DNA of 64,000 nucleotides from JAFDVL01 sp043775925 (GTDB lineage: Bacteria > Acidobacteriota > Blastocatellia > RBC074), in NCBI GenBank assembly GCA_043775925.1, contig JAYVRW010000170.1, positions 8,243 through 72,242 of the forward strand. The letters run 5' to 3'. The notes beneath the pieces are model-generated. The model searched no databases and was not told the DNA's origin. It was given only the letters and a program-made list of their open reading frames with translations. Positions 26,255-35,595 of the stretch are shown one piece after another. How positions within the stretch are numbered: the stretch's first letter is position 1; each line of letters opens with the position of its first letter. Position numbers and translations under genes: made by a program.

Positions 26255-27205
26255 ATGTTCCTATCAGCTCCTGATGAAATTCATGTTCCGGTCATGCTCA
26301 ATGAGGCGCTCGAAGCACTCAATACGTCGTCGGGTGGATTATTTGTAGATGCTACCCTGGGAATGGGTGGTCATGCGGAAGCAATCCTGCGAGCTTCACC
26401 GAAGAATCGGGTTATCGGTTTTGATCGGGACGGGGAAGCTCTTGAGATCGCCAAAGACAGGCTGAGTAAATTTGGCGAGCGGTTTACTGCGATCCATTCT
26501 GATTATCGTCAGATCAAAAGTGCGTTACTTGAAAATGGAGTTGCTGAGGTCAACGGGATATTGGCAGATTTAGGAATCTCCTCTTATCAGTTGGATACGC
26601 CAAATCGAGGATTCAGCTTTCGCTTTACAGACGATTCCCCGTTGGACATGCGGATGGATCGCGGAGAAGAGCTAACCGCCGCAGATTTGATAAAAACCCT
26701 CAGTGAAAAGGAATTGGCAGATTTGATTTTTGAATATGGCGAAGAGCGTGCGTCACGCAAAATCGCTCATCGCATAGTTCAGGCAAGAGCTAGAGCGCCA
26801 ATCACAACTACGAAGCAATTAGCAGCTTTAGTGATTGGTGCGGTTCACCAGAAAGGTCACTGGAAGATTCATCCGGCGACTAAAACGTTTCAAGCCTTAC
26901 GGATTGCAGTGAATCGTGAACTGGATGGACTCGGAGAATTCGTCGCGGATGCAGTAGATGTACTCGCCACGGATGGGAGACTGGTGATTATTACTTTTCA
27001 TTCACTTGAAGACAGACCTATCAAGCAAGCTTTGAAATATCAATCAGGTTATTGCCTCTGCTCTCCGCAATTGCCTGATTGTCGCTGTGGCGCCAAGCGT
27101 CGGATTGAACTTCTCAACCGTAAGCCCATTCAATCAAACGCCAGTGAAGTCACCGCTAACGCACGTTCTCGAAGTGCGAAACTTCGAGCAAGTAAGAAGT
27201 TATAA
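26255..27205 (+). CDS. rsmH: 16S rRNA (cytosine-1402 N4) methyltransferase RsmH
   Basis: RsmH (MraW) methylates C1402 of 16S rRNA using S-adenosylmethionine. The 316 residues include HVPVMLNEALEAL, the SAM loop DATLGMGGHAEAIL, FDRDGEALEIA, and the Asn-Pro-like ILADLGISSYQLD region. The late motif TFHSLEDRPIKQALK is also family-typical. It follows mraZ by five bases and belongs to the dcw operon. Confidence 0.95.
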   Translation: MFLSAPDEIHVPVMLNEALEALNTSSGGLFVDATLGMGGHAEAILRASPKNRVIGFDRDGEALEIAKDRLSKFGERFTAIHSDYRQIKSALLENGVAEVNGILADLGISSYQLDTPNRGFSFRFTDDSPLDMRMDRGEELTAADLIKTLSEKELADLIFEYGEERASRKIAHRIVQARARAPITTTKQLAALVIGAVHQKGHWKIHPATKTFQALRIAVNRELDGLGEFVADAVDVLATDGRLVIITFHSLEDRPIKQALKYQSGYCLCSPQLPDCRCGAKRRIELLNRKPIQSNASEVTANARSRSAKLRASKKL

Positions 27206-27271
27206 AGATTTGCTCGCCATTAATTGAAGACCCCCCGTTCTTCAACAGCCCGAATCGGAGGAATTATAAAC

Positions 27272-27835
27272 ATGACTTATCGTCCACAAATTCAAAATGG
27301 TCAGGTCGTCAAACGATCACGTCCTGCTTCATCACAGCATTACAATAATTCGCCCCAGTATTCTGTGGCACGGCGCTATCCAGCGGCTTCAGCGACTGCC
27401 ACCATGTCTCCAGCCTGGTCGGGAATTTCGTTTGGAGAATTGGCACATAACGGATTAGGCGTGCTGGGGCTGGACGAAAAAATTTCTACGACTGAAGCTA
27501 AGACACGAGCTGATGGCAAAACCATGACCCGTTTGGGGTTAATGGGAGGATTAATTAGTTGTGGATTATTGGTTGTGTCCGGGTTTGTCTTTAGCTTGCG
27601 GGATCATTTCAAGGCTCATGCAATGGGACGCGAAGAGGTCGGAATGCGCCGCGCTTTAGATCAGTCACAATCCGAACAGCGAGGGCTGGAATATCAATTA
27701 GGTCAAGCTGTCAGCCCGCCAGCGCTTGATCAGGCAGCCCGGCAATATGCTCTGTCTCCGGTAGAGCTTGACCAGAAAAATAAAGTAGTCGTTCCAGTTA
27801 AAAGTAGTAAAAAAACGGGTCAGGGTAAGCATTAA
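27272..27835 (+). CDS. ftsL: FtsL-like cell division protein
   Basis: The 187-residue protein is weakly conserved, as FtsL usually is. It has a long basic cytoplasmic N-terminus, one membrane helix (about 92-115, LGLMGGLISCGLLVVSG), and a following helical stretch (EEVGMRRALDQSQSEQRGL) that could form a coiled coil with FtsB. Position between rsmH and ftsI identifies it. Start ATG 27272 has GGAG ten bases upstream; the open frame begins earlier, at 27224, without a site. It ends in basic residues. Confidence 0.75.
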   Translation: MTYRPQIQNGQVVKRSRPASSQHYNNSPQYSVARRYPAASATATMSPAWSGISFGELAHNGLGVLGLDEKISTTEAKTRADGKTMTRLGLMGGLISCGLLVVSGFVFSLRDHFKAHAMGREEVGMRRALDQSQSEQRGLEYQLGQAVSPPALDQAARQYALSPVELDQKNKVVVPVKSSKKTGQGKH

Positions 27836-27861
27836 CACAAACCTGAAAAGGCGAGGCTCCG

Positions 27862-30012
27862 ATGGCATCCAGGCGAAAAAAGAAAAACAGTCTAACCGGT
27901 CGGCATGGCTTCATTGCCTGCTTACTAATTGTCTGGATGGGAGTCATCATCTGGAGGCTGGCATATTTACAAATTATGCAGCCGCAGAACTATGTGAGTA
28001 CCTCAGTGGCGCAACGCGAAAAAACTGAGAAAGTTGAAGCTTTTCGGGGTGAGATTGTAGATCGTAATGGGACGGTCTTAGCCAGCAGTACGGACACTGA
28101 TTCTGTTTTAGCTGATCTTTATCAGGTCAAAGAAAATACGCAGGCACAGATCATCAAGACTCTGGCTCCGATGTTGAATACGAGTGAAAATGATCTCCAG
28201 CGCAAGTTTAATTCCGGCGGCAAAGCTCCTGTTCTTGCGAGGCAGGTTGATATTCAGGTCTCACAGAATATTCGAACTTCACTGGAAGCGGCAAAGCTTT
28301 CCGGTATTAAGGTTGTTAGAGAAACCCAGCGTCGTTATCCGAATGGAAGTTTGGCTTCTCACCTTTTGGGTTATGTGAATGGGGCAGAGCAAGGTGTTGG
28401 AGGCCTGGAATTTCAATTAGATAAGCACCTCAGAGGTCAGGATGGCAAAAACATTTATGAAAATGATGCAGTAGGAAAATCATTTGCCAGAGTTGAAAAA
28501 AATGCCTTCGCCGGAGCGCGAGTGGTTACTACGATTGATACCGGATTGCAGAGTCAGGTTGAATCTGCGCTGGCTCAGGCTTTAGAGGAAACCAAAGCCG
28601 ATAGCATTAGCGCCATTGTGATTGATCCGAAAACTGGCGAAGTCTTGGCGATGGCCAACGCACCAACTTTTGATCCGGCGGCTCGCTGGAGTGGTGGCGA
28701 TCAAGAAGCTTATGTGCGCCGCAACCGCGCCATTGCTGATATTTACGAACCCGGCTCCGTTTTTAAGATCGTTGGGTATTCTGCCGCCATTGAAGAAGGC
28801 CTGGTTAGTCCTGACGAGAAAATACGTTGCAACGGCTCAGTCACGATTGGCAATCGGATTATCAAAGACGAACACTGTCATGGTGAGCTGACCTTATCAC
28901 AGGCTTTGGCGAAATCCTCCAACACGGGCGCAATTTACGTGGCGAGAAAAGTCGGCAATGAGAAGATGGCGGACTACATTTCGCGGTTTGGATTTGGTCA
29001 TCGGACAGGAATTGATTTACCGGCGGAAGCGGCTGGATTAATTCATCCGCTTGAAAAATGGCAGGCTACTTCAATCGGTTCAATTGCCATTGGACACGAA
29101 GTTGGTGTGACGGCTTTGCAGGCAGTTTCTGCGATGGCAGCCATCGGCAATGGTGGCGAATGGGTTAGGCCCCACGTCATCAAACAAGTTGTCACTGGTG
29201 ATGCTGGTCAGCGAGTATTATGGGAGGCCCAACGAGAATCCCATCGTGTGATCAGTCCGCAAACAGCCACCACTATTACTTCAATGTTGGAAGGTGTAGT
29301 CGAGAGTGGAACGGCCAGACATGCCGTTCAACTGGGTGGTTATACCGTGGCGGGAAAGACCGGAACTGCCCAAAAAATTATTAGCGGTAGATATTCTGAT
29401 AGTGCTTATATGGCGTCGTTTGCCGGATTCGTACCCGCCATCAATCCGCGCTTTGCAATTATTGTGACGATTGATAATCCAAAAGGTGCGCATCAAGGTG
29501 GACAAGTAGCAGCGCCTATTTTTAGTCGCATCGCACAGGCTTCGTTGGTCGGTTATGGTGTCTTGCCCGACAACGAAAAAGCGAAACAGGGAATTGCAGA
29601 GTTGGAGACACGATACAAAGAGAAACCAGGCGATTGGAATTGGCAACCTGAAGCGACGCCGAATGCAACGCCGAAAACCAATCACCTGGTTGCTACTCCA
29701 AGTCTGAAACCAACGGTCAGGGCAAGCGTGAAACCAAGTGCGACACCTCCTTCAACGGTAAAGGTTTCAGCTACACCAAGGCTGAAGCTGCCGACCCCGC
29801 CACCTGTCAAGCCAACTGTGACGGTGAAAAATATACCGGATAAACCAAAGCCGCAACCCGTTGTGAAGAGTGGGCCAAATGTTATAGGCCGAGGTTTGCG
29901 TGAGGTCGCAAGCATGTGCAGCCAGACCGGATTAAAGCTGCGTGCGATTGGCTCAGGCGTCGCTCGTAGCCAACATCGCCAGGGCGATACACTGGTGGTT
30001 GAGTTCCGATGA
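27862..30012 (+). CDS. ftsI: Septal peptidoglycan transpeptidase FtsI (PBP3) with PASTA domain
   Basis: FtsI crosslinks septal peptidoglycan. The 716 residues have a membrane helix (about 15-36), a pedestal with RGEIVDRNG, and the transpeptidase domain. The active serine is Ser299 in PGSVFKIV; the SSN box is AKSSNTG; the KTG box is GKTGTAQK. A Pro/Thr/Lys-rich linker (about 590-665) precedes a single PASTA-type module (PNVIGRGLREVASMC to the end). PASTA is more usual in Gram-positive PBP2x, so its presence is notable. It is followed by a repeat and murE. Confidence 0.95.
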   Translation: MASRRKKKNSLTGRHGFIACLLIVWMGVIIWRLAYLQIMQPQNYVSTSVAQREKTEKVEAFRGEIVDRNGTVLASSTDTDSVLADLYQVKENTQAQIIKTLAPMLNTSENDLQRKFNSGGKAPVLARQVDIQVSQNIRTSLEAAKLSGIKVVRETQRRYPNGSLASHLLGYVNGAEQGVGGLEFQLDKHLRGQDGKNIYENDAVGKSFARVEKNAFAGARVVTTIDTGLQSQVESALAQALEETKADSISAIVIDPKTGEVLAMANAPTFDPAARWSGGDQEAYVRRNRAIADIYEPGSVFKIVGYSAAIEEGLVSPDEKIRCNGSVTIGNRIIKDEHCHGELTLSQALAKSSNTGAIYVARKVGNEKMADYISRFGFGHRTGIDLPAEAAGLIHPLEKWQATSIGSIAIGHEVGVTALQAVSAMAAIGNGGEWVRPHVIKQVVTGDAGQRVLWEAQRESHRVISPQTATTITSMLEGVVESGTARHAVQLGGYTVAGKTGTAQKIISGRYSDSAYMASFAGFVPAINPRFAIIVTIDNPKGAHQGGQVAAPIFSRIAQASLVGYGVLPDNEKAKQGIAELETRYKEKPGDWNWQPEATPNATPKTNHLVATPSLKPTVRASVKPSATPPSTVKVSATPRLKLPTPPPVKPTVTVKNIPDKPKPQPVVKSGPNVIGRGLREVASMCSQTGLKLRAIGSGVARSQHRQGDTLVVEFR

Positions 30013-30018
30013 TTATCA

Positions 30019-30077
30019 GTTTCGGGTTTTGTGTTTCGAGGAAACCACGTAATTCGTTTTTCCTCGAAACCCGAAAC
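30019..30077. repeat. Palindromic intergenic repeat, TTTCGAG/TTTCGGG family, copy 2
   Basis: The left part is GTTTCGGGTTTTGTGTTTCG followed by AGGAAA. The right part ends CCTCGAAACCCGAAAC, its reverse complement apart from a short internal insertion. It fills the ftsI-murE gap and ends nine bases before the murE ATG, leaving no Shine-Dalgarno. Copy 1 is at 4461-4538. Confidence 0.85.
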
Positions 30078-30085
30078 CAAATTTT

Positions 30086-31567
30086 ATGATTTTACTGAGT
30101 GACATTGTGCGCGAATTGAACGCGCTGGTTAGCGGCGAGGGACTTGATCGGGAAATCGTTCCTGCCAGCTCCGTTGTTACTCACGATTCGCGCCGCGTTA
30201 TGCCGGGGGGCATCTTCGTAGCTATTAAGGGCGCAACAACCGATGGAAACAATTTTATCGGTCTGGCTACGGTTCGCGGCGCGTTAGCAATTATCTCGGA
30301 AAACCCACGTCCTGAAAATTATTCTGGCGTATGGTTACAAGTGGCGGATGCACGTTCTGCGCTGGCTCACGCCGCCGCGATTGCGCACGGAAATCCCTCC
30401 CGTTCTTTGAAATTAATTGGACTGACAGGCACGAACGGCAAGACGACTACGGCGCATTTATGTGAATCCATGTTCCGAGCTGCCGGAGCGATCCCTGCGA
30501 TGATGGGAACCATTAGTCATCGCATCGGTGATGAAGAAGTCATCGCAGAACATACAACGCCCGAAGCCTCCGATATTCAGGATTTTTTGCGTCGCGCCGT
30601 AAACGCTAACGTCGAATACGCAGTGATGGAAGTGTCATCAATCGCCTTAGAAATGCAGCGAGTCGCCTATCTGGATTTTGCAGTCGCGGCGTTTAGTAAT
30701 TTGACGCAAGACCATCTGGATTTTCACGGCACGATGGAAGCATACGGAGCTGCCAAGCGAAAATTATTTGAAGTTACCACCGGTTACGCCGTCATCAACA
30801 CTGATGACGCCTATAGCGCCGAGCTGAGAAAAGCAACGCGCGCGAAAGTGTTGAGCTATGCAATTGATAAAAGCGCTGATATTACCCCCAACCAAAATGA
30901 TTTTAGCTCTGATGGGTTGTCTTTCACGGCTTGCACTCCTGTCGGTGAAATCGAAATTCGCTCAAGTCTGGTTGGCCGTCCACATGCTTACAACATTCTT
31001 TGTACGATTGGCATCGGGGTTGCGCTTGGATTCAATGCCGAAATTATGGCACGCGGGATTAACACCAGCAAAGGTGCAGCAGGTCGCTTCGAGACGGTAA
31101 CTACTGCCGAAGATGATCTCACTGTAGTCGTAGATTACGCGCATACGCCAGATGCCTTGATTAATGTTTTGAAAACGGCGCGTGATGCTGCCAAATCAAA
31201 AAATGGTCGAGTCATCACTGTTTTCGGATGCGGCGGAGATCGTGACAAAACCAAGCGTCCATTGATGGGCGCCGCCGCTGCTGAATTGAGCGATATGGTC
31301 ATCGCAACTTCTGATAATCCGCGCAGTGAAGACCCCGAACAAATTCTGCGCGACATCGAAGTCGGCTTGAAACAGGCAAGTGGAAATTATCAATTAGTGA
31401 CAGATCGGCATGAGGCGATTTTTACCGCTATTACAAATGCACAGCCGAAGGATGTTGTGATTATTGCTGGCAAAGGACACGAGGATTATCAAATTTTAGC
31501 TACTGGCAAAATTCATTTTGATGATCGTGAAGCGGCGGAAGAAGCTTTGCAGCAAAGAAAAAAATGA
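30086..31567 (+). CDS. murE: UDP-MurNAc-tripeptide synthetase MurE, meso-DAP type
   Basis: MurE adds the third residue of the peptidoglycan stem peptide. The 493 residues have the Mur ligase P-loop GLTGTNGKTTTAHL, the carbamylated lysine region YGAAKRKLFEV, and EDPEQIL. The C-terminal substrate motif DNPRSEDP is the form typical of meso-diaminopimelate-specific MurE, which fits a diderm cell wall. Its stop overlaps the murF start by four bases. A palindromic repeat abuts its start codon, and no ribosome binding site is seen. Confidence 0.95.
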   Translation: MILLSDIVRELNALVSGEGLDREIVPASSVVTHDSRRVMPGGIFVAIKGATTDGNNFIGLATVRGALAIISENPRPENYSGVWLQVADARSALAHAAAIAHGNPSRSLKLIGLTGTNGKTTTAHLCESMFRAAGAIPAMMGTISHRIGDEEVIAEHTTPEASDIQDFLRRAVNANVEYAVMEVSSIALEMQRVAYLDFAVAAFSNLTQDHLDFHGTMEAYGAAKRKLFEVTTGYAVINTDDAYSAELRKATRAKVLSYAIDKSADITPNQNDFSSDGLSFTACTPVGEIEIRSSLVGRPHAYNILCTIGIGVALGFNAEIMARGINTSKGAAGRFETVTTAEDDLTVVVDYAHTPDALINVLKTARDAAKSKNGRVITVFGCGGDRDKTKRPLMGAAAAELSDMVIATSDNPRSEDPEQILRDIEVGLKQASGNYQLVTDRHEAIFTAITNAQPKDVVIIAGKGHEDYQILATGKIHFDDREAAEEALQQRKK

Positions 31568-32994
31568 AGCTAAACGAAATCGCCAATCTCTGTGGAGCTA
31601 CACATCGCTTGCATCCAGCGATAGCGGAAGCTGTGCCCGTAGGCTTTGCGATTGATTCGCGTGCGGTCAAACTCGGAGAAATTTTTGTTGCTCTGCCAGG
31701 CGAACGTGTAGATGGTCACAAATACGTGCAGGAAGTTTTAGACCAAGGCGCGCTGGCGGCTCTCGTCGTTCATCATCGCTTACCGTTTTCAAAAAATCTC
31801 GCGCCTTACAAAGATCGGTTGTTGTTTGTCACCGACACTGCCTTTGCTTTTCAGCAAATGGCGCAAAAAGTTTTGGCCTCGTGGAATAAGCCTATCGTCG
31901 CCGTGACCGCCAGCGCAGGTAAAACTACCGTCAAGGATTTAGCTGCGCACGTGCTGGAAGCTGTGAGTCCTAATATTTTCAAATCACTTGGAAATTTGAA
32001 TACAAGTTATGGGTTGCCGTTGACGGTTGGTCGAATGATTTCTGCTCAGGCAGCGCCCTCCGATTCCGATCTCGCCGTCTTTGAATTTGGCATGAGTTCT
32101 TACGGAGAAATTAAACGCCTGACTGAAATTGCTCCTCCATCAGTTGCCGTAGTCGGAAACGTCGGCACGGCGCACATTGAATTTTTTGGCAGTAGTGAAG
32201 GCATCGCGGAAGCCAAAGCTGAAATCATTGATGGGTTAAAATCTGGCGGCACAGCGATTCTCAATGTTGATGATCCTTTGGTAGCAGGGATGAAAACACG
32301 TCGTGAAGATATTTCATACTTAACTTTTGGAATTGAAAACGACGCACAGATTCGCGCTGAAAAAATTAACAATGACGACCTTGGAGCGACAAGTTTTGAA
32401 TTGATTATTCCAGGCGGCAACGCCTTGGTAACTTCGCCCTTGCTTGGCAGACACAATGTTTACAATGCCCTCGCGGCAGCGGCGGTCGGATATTATTTTG
32501 GTTTGAGCGCAGACAAAATCGCCGCACAACTAAAGACTTCTGCGCCTTCCAAAATGCGTGGCGAATTGATCAGATTTGCGAACGGCGTCACCGTGATTGA
32601 TGACTCCTACAATTCGAATCCACCCGCATTAATTCAGGCAGTGCAGGCGATGGCGAAGGCCAAAGGCTTTGCGCGGCGTATTGTCGTGGCAGGTGAAATG
32701 TTAGAACTGGGCGAACAGGGTTCAGAAATGCACCGAAATTGTGGACGTGAAATTGCCGCTGCCGGAGTTGATCGCGTCATCGGCGTTTGTGGCTTAGCCA
32801 ATGAATTAGTAGATGGAGCAAAAGACGCTGGTGTAGTGAAATCAACGTTTTGTGAAACGCCTGAAGCCGCCGCCGAAGCTTTGCTCGCCGAATTACAAGC
32901 AGGTGATTTGGTTTTAATCAAAGGTTCGCGGGGAGTCCGAACTGAGCGTATCGTCGAAAAATTGAAAGCTGAGCTGGGAGGGAAAAACGAGTGA
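31564..32994 (+). CDS. murF: UDP-MurNAc-pentapeptide synthetase MurF
   Basis: MurF attaches D-Ala-D-Ala to the stem tripeptide. The 476 residues have the expected three-domain Mur ligase layout. The nucleotide loop reads VTASAGKTTVKD, a SAGKTT variant of the usual GSNGKTT. Later blocks include FEFGMSSYGEI, LLGRHNVYNALAA and DDSYNSNPPA, all family-typical. The start overlaps murE by four bases (ATGA), indicating translational coupling. The D-Ala-D-Ala ligase that makes its substrate is not in this cluster. Confidence 0.95.
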   Translation: MKLNEIANLCGATHRLHPAIAEAVPVGFAIDSRAVKLGEIFVALPGERVDGHKYVQEVLDQGALAALVVHHRLPFSKNLAPYKDRLLFVTDTAFAFQQMAQKVLASWNKPIVAVTASAGKTTVKDLAAHVLEAVSPNIFKSLGNLNTSYGLPLTVGRMISAQAAPSDSDLAVFEFGMSSYGEIKRLTEIAPPSVAVVGNVGTAHIEFFGSSEGIAEAKAEIIDGLKSGGTAILNVDDPLVAGMKTRREDISYLTFGIENDAQIRAEKINNDDLGATSFELIIPGGNALVTSPLLGRHNVYNALAAAAVGYYFGLSADKIAAQLKTSAPSKMRGELIRFANGVTVIDDSYNSNPPALIQAVQAMAKAKGFARRIVVAGEMLELGEQGSEMHRNCGREIAAAGVDRVIGVCGLANELVDGAKDAGVVKSTFCETPEAAAEALLAELQAGDLVLIKGSRGVRTERIVEKLKAELGGKNE

Positions 32995-33025
32995 ATCTCA
33001 AATTTGAAATTCCTCGCTTTGTATA

Positions 33026-34147
33026 ATGTTTTATCACCTGTTTTACAAATTACTATTCGAGCAATATTCACAGGTCTATCCATTTCTGAAGGCTTTCAAT
33101 GTTTTCAAATACGTGACGTTTCGTACGGCCTACGCGACGATTACTGCGTTGGTCATTAGCTTGGTACTTGGACCGTTGCTGATTCGCAAGCTGCGCGAAT
33201 TTAAATTCGGACAGGAAATTCGAGAAGATGGCCCGGCGCATCATCAGGCCAAGAAAGGTACGCCAACCATGGGCGGAGTCATGATTATTGGCTCTGTGCT
33301 GGTTTCCTCTGTGCTGTGGGCAGATTTGCGGAATAGTTATTTGTGGGTCGCGTTAGTCGGCACGTTGGGTTTTTCGCTGGTTGGATTTCTGGATGATTAT
33401 CTGAAGATCAAAAATAAACGAAGCCTTGGCTTGAACGGAAAACAAAAACTTTTAGGACAATTTAGTACCGCATTAATCGTTGGTCTGATGCTGAAATATA
33501 TGACCAATTATAGCTGGGTTTTGAGTGTTCCATTTTTCAAGGAATTCCAGCCGATCCTGCCGTTTGTCGTGTATCTCGGCTTGATCATGCTCTTCACCGT
33601 TTTTTGTTCCAACGCCGTGAATTTAACCGATGGATTGGATGGTTTGGCGATTAGTGTCACAGTCGTCGCAGCCTCCGCGTTGACGGCTTTGGTTTATGTT
33701 TCAGGTCACGCGAAGTTTGCCGAATATCTTGATCTGGTGCGAACGAGTTCGGTGACAGGAGATTCTCCGATTGCTGAGTTGACAGTGTTAGGCGGAGCGT
33801 TAGTCGGAGCCAGCCTTGGCTTTCTCTGGTTCAATGCCCCACCCGCCGAAGTTTTCATGGGAGATGTGGGGTCACTTGGCATTGGAGGCGCACTGGCAAC
33901 CATCGCGGTCATCATCAAGCAGGAAGTAGTGTTGGGAATGATTGGTGGAGTTTTTGTTATCGAAGCCTTATCCGTGATGATCCAGGTTGCTTCATTCAAG
34001 ACGACAGGTAAGCGCGTTTTTAAGATGTCTCCGCTGCATCATCATTTTGAATTATCAGGCTGGAAAGAATCAAAAATCGTTTTTCGTTTTTTAATTGCGG
34101 CTTTGTTATGTGCATTTTTGGGGCTTTCGACTTTGAAATTGAGATGA
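33026..34147 (+). CDS. mraY: Phospho-MurNAc-pentapeptide transferase MraY
   Basis: MraY is the membrane enzyme that transfers phospho-MurNAc-pentapeptide to undecaprenyl phosphate, forming lipid I. The 373 residues have about ten hydrophobic helices. Conserved blocks are HHQAKKGTPTMGG, GFLDDYLKIKN, SNAVNLTDGLDGLA and SPLHHHFEL. The sequence order and length match the family. It starts 31 bases after murF, with only a weak ribosome binding site visible. Confidence 0.95.
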   Translation: MFYHLFYKLLFEQYSQVYPFLKAFNVFKYVTFRTAYATITALVISLVLGPLLIRKLREFKFGQEIREDGPAHHQAKKGTPTMGGVMIIGSVLVSSVLWADLRNSYLWVALVGTLGFSLVGFLDDYLKIKNKRSLGLNGKQKLLGQFSTALIVGLMLKYMTNYSWVLSVPFFKEFQPILPFVVYLGLIMLFTVFCSNAVNLTDGLDGLAISVTVVAASALTALVYVSGHAKFAEYLDLVRTSSVTGDSPIAELTVLGGALVGASLGFLWFNAPPAEVFMGDVGSLGIGGALATIAVIIKQEVVLGMIGGVFVIEALSVMIQVASFKTTGKRVFKMSPLHHHFELSGWKESKIVFRFLIAALLCAFLGLSTLKLR

Positions 34148-34155
34148 GTAATACG

Positions 34156-34215
34156 AGACAGGATTCACAAGATTTAGAACAGGATTTTTAGGATAAACCT
34201 TTGTTCATCCTGTCT
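34156..34215. repeat. Palindromic intergenic repeat, ACAGGATT family, copy 2
   Basis: The element starts AGACAGGATTCACAAGATTT, contains AACAGGAT in the middle, and ends GTTCATCCTGTCT, which is the inverted form of the start. It fills the gap between mraY and murD and ends seven bases before the murD ATG. A longer relative is at 13553-13647 after carA. Confidence 0.8.
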
Positions 34216-34222
34216 GATAAAA

Positions 34223-35566
34223 ATGGAAATTCAAGGCAAAAAAATTCTGGTGGTTGGATTAGGTAAGAGTGGTCTTGCCGCCGCAGAATTTTTGACTTCA
34301 CGCGGTGCGATTGTGACGGCGAATGATGCGCAGCCTGCTGAAAAAATTGCAGAGGTGGTTAATCGGCTGATAGAAAAAAATATTGAAGTTGTCGCAGGAT
34401 CGCATCCGATTCCGTTATTTGAAAATTCAGATTTAATTGTAGCCAGTCCGGGTGTTCCCTTAGCGCTGGAATGTTTTCAAAAAGCCAAAGCCGCAGGCGT
34501 TCCCATCATCAGTGAAATTGAATTGGCAGCGCATTTTTTACGCGGACGGTTGATTGGCATTACGGGGTCAAATGGAAAAACTACCACTACTACCTTGATC
34601 GGCGAAGTTTTGACGAATGCCGGATTTAAAACGCAGATTGGTGGAAACATCGGCACACCATTGATTTTATTGGCTGATGCTTCGTGTGACGATGGCTTGA
34701 CGGTGATCGAACTCAGCAGTTTTCAACTGGAAGCGGTTGAATCGCTCCATCTTTTTGCCGCAGTGATGCTGAACATTACACCGGATCATTTGGATCGTTA
34801 CGATTCGATGAATCATTATGCGGCGGCGAAAGAAAATATTTTTCGCAATCAAACTTCTCAGGATTTAGCTGTTCTGAATGCTGATGATGAGCGTGTCGCA
34901 GCCATGACCACTGCCGCGCACAATGTTTTTTTTAGCAATAAAAAGGAATTGGAAGAAGGAATTTTCCTACGCGGTAATGACGTGATATGTCGTGCCAATG
35001 GGGTCGAAAAAGTTTTGATTGCTTGTGATGAAATCGGCATTCGTGGTGCGCACAATTTAGAAAATGTCATGGCAACGTTGGCGATTGGTTTAGCTTGCGG
35101 CGTCGAGCCGGATTCAATGCGCAAAACCATTAGCGAATTCAAAGGCGTCGAACATCGCCTTGAATTTGTTGCTGAAATTGACAGCGTAAATTTTTACAAT
35201 GATTCAAAAGCCACCAACGTTGATTCAACCATCAAGGCACTTGAAGCGTTTGAGCGTGGCGTAATCGTGATTCTGGGAGGCAAAGATAAAGGCAGTGATT
35301 ATGCGCCGCTTGCTTCACTCGTTCGAGAACGTTGCGAGCAAGTAATTTTAATTGGGTCGGCGGCTGACAAAATCGCTGCGGCACTTGAAAACACGAAGCC
35401 ATTGCATCGTGCTACTACGATGGAAGACGCCGTTAAGTTAGGCAAAAAACTTGCGCAACCTGGGAATACGGTTTTATTGGCTCCGGCCTGTGCGAGCTTT
35501 GATATGTTCGATAATTACGAGCATCGTGGCAGAGTTTTTAAGTCAGCAGTTTTGCAATTGGCTTAA
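34223..35566 (+). CDS. murD: UDP-MurNAc-L-alanine:D-glutamate ligase MurD
   Basis: MurD adds D-glutamate to UDP-MurNAc-L-Ala. The 447 residues begin with the Rossmann-like KILVVGLGKSGLAAAEFL. The ATP loop is GITGSNGKTTTTTLIGE, then NIGTPLILL and ITPDHLDRYDSM. The end motif LLAPACASFDMFDNYEHRG is diagnostic of MurD. A repeat element lies immediately upstream, so no ribosome binding site is visible before the ATG. Confidence 0.95.
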   Translation: MEIQGKKILVVGLGKSGLAAAEFLTSRGAIVTANDAQPAEKIAEVVNRLIEKNIEVVAGSHPIPLFENSDLIVASPGVPLALECFQKAKAAGVPIISEIELAAHFLRGRLIGITGSNGKTTTTTLIGEVLTNAGFKTQIGGNIGTPLILLADASCDDGLTVIELSSFQLEAVESLHLFAAVMLNITPDHLDRYDSMNHYAAAKENIFRNQTSQDLAVLNADDERVAAMTTAAHNVFFSNKKELEEGIFLRGNDVICRANGVEKVLIACDEIGIRGAHNLENVMATLAIGLACGVEPDSMRKTISEFKGVEHRLEFVAEIDSVNFYNDSKATNVDSTIKALEAFERGVIVILGGKDKGSDYAPLASLVRERCEQVILIGSAADKIAAALENTKPLHRATTMEDAVKLGKKLAQPGNTVLLAPACASFDMFDNYEHRGRVFKSAVLQLA

Positions 35567-35595
35567 AGACAAGAACGTTTACAAAAAATTGATTT

